The notes under the pieces: generated by a model | What the model was told of the DNA's origin: nothing | The model's input: the letters and a program-made list of their open reading frames with translations, nothing else | Database searches by the model: none | Part shown: one piece after another, positions 43,215 through 54,533 of the stretch | How the letters are laid out: every line of letters starts with the position of its first letter | Position numbering within the stretch: the stretch's first letter is position 1 | Program-made: the position numbers and the translations under genes | From: Symsagittifera roscoffensis | Lineage: Eukaryota > Xenacoelomorpha > Acoela > Convolutidae | Reading direction: 5' to 3' | Assembly (NCBI RefSeq): GCF_963678635.1 | Contig: NC_087067.1 | Coordinates: 44,183,829-44,247,828, forward strand | DNA length: 64,000 nucleotides

Positions 43215-43652
43215 CTAAAACAGATCTGAAATAATCTTTTTCAGATCTAAATTTCAGATCTGAAATAGATTGTGAAATGCTTAAATAACGCTTGGATACT
43301 TCAAGGATTGGTTATTTCAGATCTAATTTCAGGCCTGAAATTTTCCGTTTCTTGATTATTTCAGATCTGAAAAAACCTATTTCAGATCTAATTTCGGATC
43401 TGAAATTAAGTTTTTCTTGGTTATTTCAGATCTGAAAAAATCAATGATTCGGACTCAATTCTTGCTATTTTTGGTTGTTTTAGCTTCTTCTAGCTACTAG
43501 AAGGTACTCAGAATAGTCTCAAGTTCGAGACTGCGAAAAAAGATTCCCCAAACAAATTTCAGATCTGAGATTTGTAAATACTTATCAAGATCTGAAACAA
43601 AGAATTTCAGATCTGAGAATCAACTTATGTAAGAAATAAAGAATTTCAGATC
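43215..43652 (+). repeat. cluster of about 13 TTTCAGATCTGAAA palindromes
   Basis: The 14 bp palindrome TTTCAGATCTGAAA and single-base variants (TTTCAGATCTAAT, TTTCAGGCCTGAAA, TTTCGGATCTGAAA) recur irregularly, about 13 times in 440 bp. Examples are at about 43221, 43241, 43253, 43315, 43330, 43359, 43380, 43393, 43425, 43557, 43588, 43605 and 43643. Intervening DNA is unrelated apart from short shared words (GGTTATTTC, TTGATTATTTC). Confidence 0.85.
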
Positions 43653-46600
43653 TTGCACAGAAAATCCCTTGGATACGGGAGCGGAAGGATGAAAAAACAT
43701 GGAAGAAAAGGAAAATGAACTGACTGATGCTTGAAAAGCAGTCAAAAAGTGGAGGTTATAAACTCACATATTGCGGGCAAATTTAAAACTACAAGACTTG
43801 AATCATTAGCTTCAAGGGATAAGTTTTGAAAGATTGCGGATACCGTAGAAGGCTAGAAGGCGAAAACTAAAGCGTTCGAGTGAGTAAGAGGGACTAGTCG
43901 TTGAAGGAAAACAATCACAAAATCTCTGACTGACAGAGGGACCAAAAATTAGGGATAAATTGAGATAAAAAATGTTTGCTGAAGCCTGCTTTTGAAAAGT
44001 AATCATCTCCACAATGAGCAGAGTCTTTGCTCGGTATCTTCTAGTCTTTACAGTGCTTTCAATTTTTTATTCACCAACTGTTAAGACAATGATTAGCTAA
44101 ATTTTTGTTATCAACTCATAGAACCATAACTAACAACTAAGTCCTGATTTGAACCAGGGTTGTCGTTTACATGATTCAGAAGGAGCTGAGCTGAAAACCA
44201 AAGCTTCCCTGGAAATTAAGAACTCGAATATAGTCAATTACGAGCGCAGTAATTGGAATCGATTTTTATCCGGAATCTCTCCTGAATATAATAGAAAATC
44301 TGGCCAACAAATATGGTCAATTTGCACCTAAAATCAATGTTTTTTGGTTTAAAACGGTTGATACTAAAACGGTTGATACTAAAAACCGGAAGCGTTATTT
44401 AAATAGCGTAATATACCTCATGAAATTACCATTTTTTAAATATTTTTTTGTTTTAAATACTTCGTGGTATCGCCACAGTGATAAAATTTCAGTTTAAGAC
44501 ATCGGTTTGGCACAACAGTTATCGCTTAAGCACAAGTATATCTATGTGAATGAGTTGTTTTCTATAAATTGACTTTAAAATACTTCCACATCAAGTCAAG
44601 TATATTTTTTTTTGTTTAAATGGTGAAGATTTAAATCTGTCCAATATTAACTTTCTGCATAGTTCTGCACCAGAAATTCTGCTTTGTGTTTCATAGTTCG
44701 GATCTTGAACATGAATTGTCAGTTTCCATCAGTCCGTTTGGTCGTTGATGGATTCTTGAAAATGACACCGTACTGGTTACCTGAGAAGCTTTCAAAATTA
44801 GGATGATCTGTAGCACGCATTAGATAAAACGGTGGTCAAAAGTTTACCTTGCGCATTGATGTTTCATAGTCTATATCAACGCAAATTGATTTCAAAATCT
44901 TTTTATTTAAATTATTGAAAAGATAAAAAATACTTATTTTTTAATTTCCAGCAACCTGAGGTATAAAATAATTTTAATTAGCACGATACCGGTTACTTTA
45001 TTCATATGGGGAGAACTTTTGACCTATTCCGTTTTATTTACAGAAAACATTTGAGTGTTTGATTCAACGTTTACCTTGTATGTTCTAACCAATTGAAGTT
45101 CTCATTGATGATTGGTGCTAAATTTTTTGAACTGTTGTTTTTAGATAGATTTGTCTGCCATTCATTGGAAATACCAGTTTTCGAGTTCAATTTTCGCTGT
45201 GTGCTTTTTATTTCGGTTAAATCACATTTTTGCAGGTTGAATAGCAATGCAGTCTGCACAATCCATTTGATTTAGGTTCTTAAAATTGCACTGAAAGTGC
45301 CCAAAGTTTTTTCTTGCTTTTGAAAACAAGATTCAATTTGTCACCAAAATATAACGCTTAAGTGAAAAATCAATGGTCGGGAGGTTATCAATGTAAAACT
45401 TGAACAGTAGTGGTCCCATGACCAAAACTTTATGACACCTGATAAGATCACGGTTTCACTCGACCTAATTCAATTAATTGCTGGTGCGTTTTCTTTTTCA
45501 GGTAGTTATTAACGAGATCATCAAAATGCATTTACAAGCCAAGTTTGAAATCTTTTTGAGAAAAATTTAGTTTTTTAGTCATATGGAAAACCTTGGAAAA
45601 TTTAAAAAGTCATAAAAAACAGTCATAAAAAGAATTTAGATAAAGTATCTCCTAAACTTTAGAATCGGGCAAAACTATAAAATGCTACTTTTTCTAATGA
45701 ATGTTTCAGAGTCTTCTGATTTTAGGAAACAATGTTTGCAAGGCAGCTGAGGTGATTTTTCATGTTCCGTTAAGCAGAAGAGACTTTTTTAAACTTGTTT
45801 TTAATTTTTTGGCTAATATATTTTTGTGCAACTAAACCTCATAGCTTTCACGTGGTTGATAACTCTTAGCTTTTTTTATTGATATTCATCGATACAAAAA
45901 ATTTTTATTTTATTTTTGTGTTAGTCTCGTCTTTAGTTGCTTTTCTGTTGGTTCCTCTGTGGCGCATTTTAAAGCAAAACAAGTGTTTTTTTTTCTGTAG
46001 ACTCTTAAATTAATTGAAGATTCCGTTCATGTTTCGCCTAATGAGAATTTTTTTTGCGTGCTCTGTTCTATCACTTGACTGCATTTCGTAACATTTGGTT
46101 TCATGCTGTAAAATTTTTTTATTTTCTGGGTTATTAACCTTCTTGTGTTTCTGAGTTAATAAATTTTTTGAGATGAGGCAAAATCTACAATATTCATTCG
46201 TCTTTGCAGGCTTCATGTAGTATTTATTTAAAAATTTTTATTGCGAGTCAATTATTTTTCTTCGATATAGTCTTCCGCTTCTTCTTTAAATCGAATTGAC
46301 CGATTGGTCCAAAAAAAAATTTTCTTTTTTTGCTCCATTTCTTTCCTTTGCTCTTTCATTTTTTTCTTCGCTTTTGATTGTTTAGTACTACGACTCAGTT
46401 TTTTACCTCCAGAGATCAATGGCTGATTTCAATTGTTTGAGAGTCTTGAAGAATGTTTATTTTTCGGAAGAAGCAGAATCTCTACTTTCAGCTGCCTACA
46501 TCTTGTTTCGTTTTGGTTAACGCTCTCGTTGTTTTTACCAATCTTATAGTCTTTTAAAAACTCGGTAATTAAATGCTTTTAATTGTTTTGTCGCACAAGC

Positions 46601-46804
46601 TTTTGAAAAAAATGTCGTCATCGATTATGCGTGTTTCCTTGTCTTGGGAATCCTTACAGGTAAAGTGATAAATTCCAGGCTGCTTTCTTTTTTTAGCGTC
46701 CAATTTTTCCATTTTTGTGTTGTTCCAGTGTTTGCTCCTTCATTGTTTTCAGATTTTGAGGCCGTTATGGTTTAGTTGTTAATCAAGATGACTGAATCTC
46801 TGGT

Positions 46805-47215
46805 GTGAGTTAGAACCATTGTGGTTAACTCATAGAGTAATTTCGGATAGGGTACACCGTCTGCTCGTCACGCTATCTTATTTTCGGCCGGATAGATTCG
46901 TGCAACTTCTTAGTCTAATACCGATCCTAATCTTACTCTTATACTATCTAGTCTCAGGTTGTTTAACTAGTCTCTGCTAGGCTCAATAGATCTAGGGTAT
47001 ACTGGTTTATTGCGGCTGTTGAAGTTCTCTTGGAGAGGCAACTAATTTCTAAGTTAAATTCAAATCTCTCTGGTGCTGAAATTACAAGTAATTTCAGCAC
47101 TTACAAATAAGTGGGTTGTTAGTTAGATGGATCATGATTGGTTAATATTAAATACTTTACAGTGGTAAAATATCTAATTTATCCAATCATAAAATGTAGT
47201 TTAGATCAGGTTCCA
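46805..47215 (-). repeat. element B 3' LTR (411 bp)
   Basis: It runs TGGAACC...TAACTCA on the minus strand. It keeps the perfect hairpin (47073-47100) and the AATAAA-type sequence. The GTAAGTAT donor is altered (ATAGTAT), which would not matter in a 3' LTR. The flanking GGTG (46801-46804) would be the target duplication if the far end, outside the window, shows the same four bases. Confidence 0.88.
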
Positions 47216-47274
47216 CCCATCCGGGTTTTACAGAGTTTTTTAGAATAGTTTTTCTGCAATTCAAAGGATGGATG

Positions 47275-48130
47275 ATGGACGTTGGTATTTGGCGAACATC
47301 ATATTTCTTCTGGGTTCTCCTGTTAGAGAAGTTCCAGGATCAATCGTTGTGTCTTCTTATGACAACGACTGGGTTTTCTCAACAAACTCAAATCTGGTTT
47401 CAGTATGGTTTGCTATGACAGGTTTTTCTGTTTCATGTAGAGGACTTCTTTTGTGTTCAACCTAGTCTGGGAATTGCGTGGAGATTGTGCATGGGGGGGA
47501 TGCCTGGTTACTCGGATCTGTACGTATACTTGAACATCGAGGTGGTCATTGGTCTAGTTCAATGAAGTCCTTTTCTGCGAAGTCAAGTCGTACTCTAAAT
47601 CCTTTGAGTTGTGATTGTGGACGGCATATTGATTGTGGTTGGCCATTCTTTTTCGAGTGTAGTGAGGTCATTTTGTCTTTGGATGTTCGTCTTTGGTGTT
47701 GTATGCTGATCTATATACTGCAAGGTATAATTTACATTTTATAAAATTTTTATTAGTTCGGTGTTTTAATTATGATTTTGGTTAGTTGTTTTCACAAAAG
47801 CTTTTTGTTTTAGTTCGGTGATTTTGAAGAGTTAATCACCCTTGAGTACCTCTTATTAAAAATAGAAGTGTGGTCACAAAGCGTGGATGTAGCGCGGTGG
47901 GTTAGGCCGGCTATAGAGCATGCTCAGGACGTCCTCTCTGGTGGGTTAGGCCAGGAGTGGGAGTATGATTTCGTGCGGTTTCTGTGAGAGGTCCTGTTAT
48001 GTGATAACGTTTTATGTTGGGTTTATTATGGTTTTTCTTATGTTTCGTTGGTTGTGTCCTTTTTTCAAAAATCAAATTGTTTTTGGTATGGGTTTGTCTT
48101 TCGACTTTTTTGTGTTTTATTATTTCTTTC
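47275..48130 (+). mobile_element. insertion of about 0.86 kb in the element B 3' UTR (possible SINE content)
   Basis: It is absent from element A at the same place. At about 47891 the plus strand reads TAGCGCGGTGGGTTAGGC, close to a tRNA box A, and a shorter GGTGGGTTAGGCC recurs 50 bp on. No convincing box B was found. No clear target duplication flanks it. Alternatively A lost this piece. Confidence 0.35.
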
Positions 48131-48720
48131 TTAGACTTTATAATAGTCTTCAAAAGAATAAATTATCCAGTTTTAAACTGGGTTAATCCGGTTTGGGTAC
48201 CGTTGGTTTCCTTTTCTTAGTCATGCTATTATTCTATGATTTGTGGTGTTTAGTAAGCTGCATTGGTTAGTTTTGTTTAGTATATAATTCCTTTCTAACC
48301 GGGTTAAAGGAAAGTTTGAAACGTGTTATCGTGTGTTAGAGTTGTTGAGTGTGAAAGCTTGAAACTGAAATTCATTATTTAAACAATTCTTCGTGGGCGA
48401 GCTGTGCGAGTTTGGATAGAGTTCTTGTGCGAGTAAATGAAAATATCAAAAGGTTAGTACTGCATTTTTTTCTTATCAATTTACTACATAGAATTTCAAT
48501 TTTACTGCTAGTCTTGGGGAAAAATTAAGTTACAAATTTTCATCATTATTAGAATTACTGCTTTTGGGGGAATAATTTATAAATTAATTTACTACATTGG
48601 TATGAATTTTATTGAATTTATCTAGTGCAAAATATTAATAGAGTTTAGAAGAATTTGAAAAAGTTTTCTATTTTTTTTATTTTTCTTTTGTGTTTTTTGC
48701 AGATGATCGTGGGATGAAGA

Positions 48721-48803
48721 CTAAAAATCTAAATAAGACATGGATAAGAATGGTTAGTATTTATTTAAATTTATTAGTGAAGAATATAATAAATTATACT
48801 TAC
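48721..48803 (-). other. candidate 83 nt intron after the last stop, element B
   Basis: TAA (48809-48807), then CAG|GTAAGTAT, TACTAAC and TTTTTAG|TC, matching the arrangement in element A at 26233-26317 although other bases differ. Confidence 0.55.
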
Positions 48804-48806
48804 CTG

Positions 48807-50613
48807 TTAGTCGTCGGGGAAAAAACCGTGGGGGAAGATGTCGTGTATTATGTCGGAATTTGTTAGTAATTTTGCTACTATGCGAATGATGTTTTTAGTT
48901 TGAAGCAGTGGCCAAAGCAATTGAAGTGTTTTAATAGTTTTTAGTTCTTCAGTGCCAACTGCAAACTCATAAGGTGTGTTTTGGATGAGATTATATAATT
49001 TGTGATTGTATTTAGTGTTGTGGATGAATTCTAATATCGGGATTTCTATAGGTTGGATAAATTCATGTGGGATAAGGAAGGGTCTGGATTCTTCTGCGTT
49101 GAAGGTCTTCGTTATGGGACAAAAAATATACATTTGGGTTATGGGATCATAATTGCGAAGAATACCGTGAAGGTTAGTATCTTTGATGCAATATGTGAAG
49201 TTAAGAAAAAATGGTGATGTGTATTTAGAGTTAATAAATTGAAAACGGTGGTGTGGTTATCTTGATGGAGTGTGTAGATCAAAATGATTTTGTATGAAGC
49301 GATAATATGTATATATGTGGGTTTGTTTAGTGCGTAACATAATGTCGTGTGAGCAGTGCAAATCGCGTTCTTGTGGTGCAAGGAAATTGAAGGTTAGTGA
49401 AAATAATTGAAATTTTTCTTTAAAACTTTCGTAAGCTTGCATGTCGGTTAGTGCTTCAGAAATGACGTGGTCGAATTTGCGATCAAATATATTGAGTGTA
49501 AATACATATGGTGTTTTATGAAGAATTTTTCTGTGATTTGTGGGTTAGCGAAACGATCATCATCTAAAAATTGGTCTTGGTTAGCTCGGATGATGTTGTG
49601 ATCGTAATATTCTAGCGTATATTCGTTTGCTCGGGGTGCAGTGTATGTTTTTAGTGACTTTTTATATCCTATATAAGTAAATTGTCTATGTGTTAGTGGT
49701 GTGGTGAGTCGATATAGCATATCTTGATTTCTTTCTATATCGATGTGAGTATTAGATAAAGGTAGGCAAAGGGGGTTAGTAAAATGATAATATGATGTCC
49801 AATGAAGTGTAGGCATTAAAACTTGTTCATCTACAAAACTACGTGTGTCGTTAGTGTTATAGGGGTGTTCAAAGTATACTGTGGAAATGAAGGTAAGGTG
49901 ATTGCTAAAAATTCTTTCGTGTTAGTGTGATTTGGATGATTAATATATTCACGGGCTGTTCCTGGTTTTGTTGGAAATGGATTGTTTGGGAATTTTCTTT
50001 TGAAAGTGCGATAAGCTCTATTAGTGCTATTTGATGATTCGGTGGATGTGGATGATGGTGCTAATGATACGGTATAAGCTGAAGAGGGTGTAGGGGTAGG
50101 TGGGTTTGATGATTCAATTGTGGATGAAATCTGATTTATAGTGGGGTTGTCAAGGTGGAAGGGTTGTTGTTGTAGGGTGATAAAATTATCTAATTCTTGG
50201 GAGATTTGGGGAGTATCTGGAGAATTGGATGATCGGTCTGAATGAAATGAAGAGTAGGTTGGGGTGACTTGTGAAGCATAAGAGGGTGTAGAAATGGATG
50301 GGAGTGGGTTATTTGGTGGGATTGGTTGAAAAGGGGGTTTTGAAAAAACTGAGGAGTTGGTTTGAAAATTATTGGATGGAGATGGTTCAGAGTCTGCAAA
50401 TTCATCAGGGGTTTCAATATTTGGGTTATTGAGTTGTGAAAAGGAGTATAAAACTGAGATTTGTGAATTAGTGTCTGAATTCATGCCTGATGTTACATTA
50501 TTGGTTGGGAAATCGGGTGGCGGGAAAGCAAAAAGTGGAATTATTGTAATTGGAGTGTTGAGGTTGGTTGGATGGGAATTTGAGCGGTGTAGGGATCCAA
50601 GTTGTCGGCTCAT
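48807..50613 (-). pseudogene. post-env Ser/Pro-rich ORF, element B
   Basis: It starts at the ATG 50613, which shares ATGA with the env stop. The Ser/Pro/Asn-rich first part is open to 49831. A frame change near 49.86 kb moves to a frame that carries PTLHWTSYYHFTNPLCLPL and RFANPQITEKFFIK. Further changes at about 49.45 and 49.14 kb lead to MYIFCPITKTFNAEESRP and the end FPHGFFPDD. The breaks differ from those in A, so the ancestor had one long frame. Function unknown. Confidence 0.55.
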
Positions 50614-53219
50614 CGTGGGCTAAAAAAATTAATATTTTGAGACTGAAAAGCGGTGGTATGGGGTTGTTCTATAATTTGTTCATATGTATTTTCATCTAGT
50701 GAATGATGTGTCATTATATGTTGAATGGGACTTTGTGATATGGTTGGTCTAAAATTTGGATTATGTGTTATTGCTAAATTTCGAAAATTTTGTGGGACTA
50801 GGGATAATGGATGGTTATGTGGTAGGGGTGGTAACTGTGGTGCTGTGGGCGTTATTTCTAGATTGTTATGTTCTTCGTCATATGTGTTCTGTCTTGTTGC
50901 TATTTTTGTGTTGTATTCTTTTATTTGTGCGTCCAAAAGAATTTTGTTTATTGATGATGAAAAAATTCCAAAAAATCCTGCAAATAGTATGCGTGCTACA
51001 CTTGCTTGTCTATTTACTTGTGTGTGTATAGCGCATGTATTATAGACTCCTTTTAAAAGTGAAAAAATAAATCCTATAAAGTTAAACATTGCGTATAAAA
51101 TAGTCAATTTTTCTAAGATGTAATAGGCCATCCTAGAAAATCAAGAATTTCATTTTTGAGTGTGACAAAGCTAAAAATATTTATAGGTGAGATATCTTGT
51201 GGTCGGTATTTTTCACCATTTAGATATATATAATCTTTAATGTCTTTAAAATAACCGCTATAGTCTTGTGTATAAATATCTGCAAATCCTGCGGTTTTAG
51301 CAAGTTTGCGTAAGTTTTGGTCAATTGATTGTCTTTGTATAGTGTCCATTTGTGTTAATAATTCTTGGAATTGTTGTGTTCTAATGTGATGTTGGATATC
51401 GGATTTTGAATATATTCCAATTGACTGTAGGTCAATATTTGGGTTTCGAGCAATAGCTCTAATGCTTTCAGGTGAAAAATTTTTTGAGTGATTGCATTAA
51501 TGTGGGATATGGGGTAAGAAGGTAATATTTATCTTCATCAGGGTTCAGTTGTACTACATTGTGGCTATTTTTTGATCCACATGGGACTGCGGTATCCCAG
51601 AAATAGGTTCGTCTTGAAAGTGTGTCAACGAAATGTACTTTATTCTTATAAAAGATAGGGATTCTTTTATAGCATCGTTTATCTTCAAAAACATATAGTG
51701 GTGATACTTTTTTGGTACAGGTATAGAACCATAAAATGTTTCCTTCATAGTCTAAAAAATTTGATCTATTTCCTGATAGTTAAATCCTGCGTAGGGTATT
51801 TTTAATACTGCTAGTGCAAGTGATTGTAGGATTTGTGTCCTTTCTAATTCGCATAGTTGGTGAAGTGTTTCTAATTCGGAGAGTGACATTTCTTGAAAAA
51901 TTCGGCTAATTGTGTAGTCTAATTTCATATCTAAGTGAATATCATAGTGGATATTACCGAAATATGTACTATTCATTAGTGATAGTTCTTGTAAACGTGT
52001 GCTTCTAGTGTTATGGGGCTTTAGATGTCCACCAGGTTGACCTTTACTTTTTTGAAAATCAACTGGTATATATGATGTTCCTTCGTTTATAGGGTGACTT
52101 GTGGCGTATGGGTCGATTTTTACTTTTCCAGTGGTCATGTCGAATCCTTTTTCGTATTCAACTAATATTTCGGAGTATTGTGTTTTGTGAAGTGGATTTC
52201 TGTATTTACATGCCAGTTCTGTTTCTTGATATATTTGAAAACGTGTCAATTTATTTTCTATATTGTGTATGTTTCTAAAATGAGAACATTGTTTTCGTGA
52301 TGGATTTACTTGTTCATATGGGATTGATTGTATAAAAAATTTTTCGTGAAATTTTATCATTCGAGCGTGTATTTTTGCTACTTGAAATGTTGTACATGTG
52401 TCTTCGGGGAACCAAACAATTGTTGCTTGTGTTCGTGTTGTAGGGTCACAATAGCCTTGGTCGTTTTTACAAGGTAATCTAATTCCTTGATAGATCATTG
52501 TGTTGTCAGATAAATCCCGTGTGAGTTGTATTTTTTCGAGTTGTATTTTCCAATCGAAAAACATTATTTCTTGATATCCTTTATTTTTCGTGTCTGCTTT
52601 GCAGTTTGATGGATCATTTATACCAATATGTGGTATCCAGTGTTTATCGTGTATGTCATAAGTTAATCTTCCGTGTGCGCCGTTGTATGGGTATTTTTCA
52701 TCCAATTTTATATGTCCTTGATATCTTTCAAGTTCTGCTTGATGTACAGAATCTGCAAAAACTTGGAAATATACTAATTTTCTATCTGTGTTTTTATTTT
52801 TTTGTGATATTTAGTCTGAGTAACTCGTTTTTACAATCTTCGGGATTGAGATGCAATAGTCGTTCGATATTACTCTGGTAGAATGATTCGTGGTCAAGTC
52901 GGTTTTTATTTCCATTTGAGACTTGTGAACAATGTACTTTCTTTTCAGAAAATGTTGCTGTGAATTTATATCCTATGACTGTTGTTGCTCGGGCTTTTGA
53001 ATAAAGTGTCGCTATTACATTTGTAGTTTCTATAGCTTGTGGTTCTGTTTCGCATTGATTTATTGTATACTTGTGTAGTGTTTTTTGTTCATTTTCTTCA
53101 CAATCGTAATGTGTTACTAATAAGTCTTGGGGTCCTGTGCGGGGGGAAGGGTTTATGTTCTGATTGGAGATTACTAGAAAAAAGAATTGGAGAAAAATTA
53201 ATATTTTTAGAATATACAT
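50610..53219 (-). pseudogene. env: envelope glycoprotein, element B (broken)
   Basis: The ATG at 53219 starts a signal peptide (ILKILIFLQFFFLVIS). Frames break near 52.80 kb (T-run), 51.78 kb, 51.49 kb and 51.12 kb. Cys-rich ectodomain blocks, CYKRIPIFYKNKVHFVD-type residues and the membrane segment (FNFIGFIFSLLKGVY) match element A. The last 173-codon frame (50610-51131) holds the membrane region and a Pro/His-rich internal tail ending FFSPR. Same family assignment as for A. Confidence 0.6.
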
Positions 53220-54379
53220 GTGTATGATAATCCTGAGTATGGGTTATAAAATGTGATGTAACCAATTGTCTTTTTGGTATATCTGTCGTATTTGTATATT
53301 ACTTCAGTTGTTATAAATGGTGGCGGTAGTGATTGAGCTGTTATATTTGGCGGGTTTAATGGGTAGGGATGTTGAGTAATGTTGTTTAGTTTAACCGTTA
53401 TTTCAAATTTTAATTGTAGACTATTTTGTTGGAGTATTTGGATATTATGATCACGAATGTCTTCGTGGATATCTTGTCTATATTGTAGTCTATTGAGTGC
53501 CCAGTTATGGAGTCGGTTACTTTCTGGGTGTTGTCCAAATAATGGTGGAGGTGCTGTGAATGTATTCCAGTCTAGTCTTAAAGGAATATTTGTTGATGAT
53601 TGTTCTCGATATCTAGCGTCGAGGTTATTTGGGAAATTTAAGTTAAAAGGCGTTGGTGAAATCTGGCTTGATGGTGTTGATGGTAGTGATAATGTTTCTG
53701 GTAGTGATGAGGATGTTGTTGTATCCGTAGAAATATCTATTGGATCATTGATTAAGTTGAGTTCACCTTGTGTGAATGATTGCGTTGTCCAATATGGTAG
53801 TCGTGATGTTTGATTTGGGGGGTTAAAGGGATTTTCACGTATTTGTTCAGATGTTGGTGTTGAACCTAAGTAATCTGAGGGTAGGCTTGAGGTGCTACGT
53901 TGTGAAAGAAGCGTAGGGGTTTCTGGTAATATACCAATGGGGTTTTCTGGAGTAGTTTGTGATGGGGATTGAGGTATATCAAAATGAACTCGGGGGGTTT
54001 GAAAATTTCTGTTTCGTCGAGGATGTATAATTTGTCTATTTATTTCGACTGTATTTTGATTTTGACTAAGATTTCGTATTCTACCTAATTCTTGTGGTAG
54101 TGTTGGGTATAAGTTATATATTGGTTCACTTAAAGCAGCTTGTCGTTGAACTGGTTCTAGTGGTTCAGATAAACGAGCGTGTCGTTCTTCAAAGGTATAT
54201 GGGTTATCTTGAAAGGAAATTCGTGTGGATGTTTGGGGGTTTTGGGTAGTTGAAGGTGGTGTTGGGTTATCTTGGGATGATGTCGGTGAAGACTGACTGT
54301 GTGATTGTTGGTTAGCAATTTTTGATGGTTTTTTGTTTATTCTTTTAGTGGAAAAATTTATGTTTATTATAGTATTCTT
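53207..54379 (-). CDS. 390-codon Pro/Ser/Thr-rich frame with no methionine, upstream of env
   Basis: The minus-strand frame is open from the codon after TAG (54382-54380) to TAA (53209-53207) and I find no ATG in it; TTG, CTG and GTG are also absent. It is rich in Pro, Ser, Thr, Asn and Gln. It has a more ordered C-terminal third (NLDARYREQSSTNIPLRL, RQDIHEDIRDHNIQ) and ends in NPYSGLSYTCIF. It overlaps the start of env by 13 nt (ATGTATATTCTAA). A candidate acceptor (TTGCTAACCAACAATCACACAG) lies near its start. It must be reached by splicing or by frameshift from the overlapping mini-ORF. It stays intact while env next to it is broken. Confidence 0.6.
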   Translation of the reverse strand, partial: KNTIININFSTKRINKKPSKIANQQSHSQSSPTSSQDNPTPPSTTQNPQTSTRISFQDNPYTFEERHARLSEPLEPVQRQAALSEPIYNLYPTLPQELGRIRNLSQNQNTVEINRQIIHPRRNRNFQTPRVHFDIPQSPSQTTPENPIGILPETPTLLSQRSTSSLPSDYLGSTPTSEQIRENPFNPPNQTSRLPYWTTQSFTQGELNLINDPIDISTDTTTSSSLPETLSLPSTPSSQISPTPFNLNFPNNLDARYREQSSTNIPLRLDWNTFTAPPPLFGQHPESNRLHNWALNRLQYRQDIHEDIRDHNIQILQQNSLQLKFEITVKLNNITQHPYPLNPPNITAQSLPPPFITTEVIYKYDRYTKKTIGYITFYNPYSGLSYTCIF

Positions 54380-54533
54380 CTAGAAAAAGAATTAGGAGGA
54401 TTGTTGCTAGGGCGAATGTGATGATTGCTTTCTTTATACATTTGCATATTGTCAAGATGAGGGATGATAGAAATGTTATAAAAATTACAAATAGTAAAAA
54501 AATATCTGTTCTACTAAAAATGGTTCGTATCAA
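54345..54533 (-). CDS. membrane mini-ORF, element B
   Basis: The 62-codon frame begins at TTG here (ATG in element A). It contains hydrophobic stretches FLLFVIFITFLSSLILTI and ITFALATILLILFLEE around CKCIKK, so two membrane spans or one long one. It ends FFH at TAA (54347-54345), 35 nt inside the next frame, which lies at +1. The overlap suggests translational coupling, a +1 frameshift fusion, or alternative splicing. No known family. Confidence 0.45.
   Translation of the reverse strand: MIRTIFSRTDIFLLFVIFITFLSSLILTICKCIKKAIITFALATILLILFLEEYYNKHKFFH

Larger units (their letters stand above)
42309..46804. other. host spacer between the two gypsy-type elements
   Basis: 4.5 kb with no supported gene. 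It holds a 23 bp tandem repeat (42901-42960), a palindrome cluster (43.21-43.65 kb) and a short ACGGTTGATACTAAA duplication (about 44.35 kb). Short frames, such as the one at 42398-42616, have no recognisable domain and no splice context. Confidence 0.55.
47216..48806 (-). other. element B 3' UTR with insertion and candidate intron
   Basis: It starts with the polypurine-like GATGGG beside the LTR. Compared with element A, about 0.86 kb (47275-48130) is extra, between GGATGGATGA and TAGACTTTATAATAG. The remainder aligns with A. The candidate intron 48721-48803 directly follows the last stop. Confidence 0.55.

Noticed and set aside
47887-47990. A tRNA gene
   Set aside because: Only a box A-like stretch is present; no cloverleaf or clear box B can be drawn.
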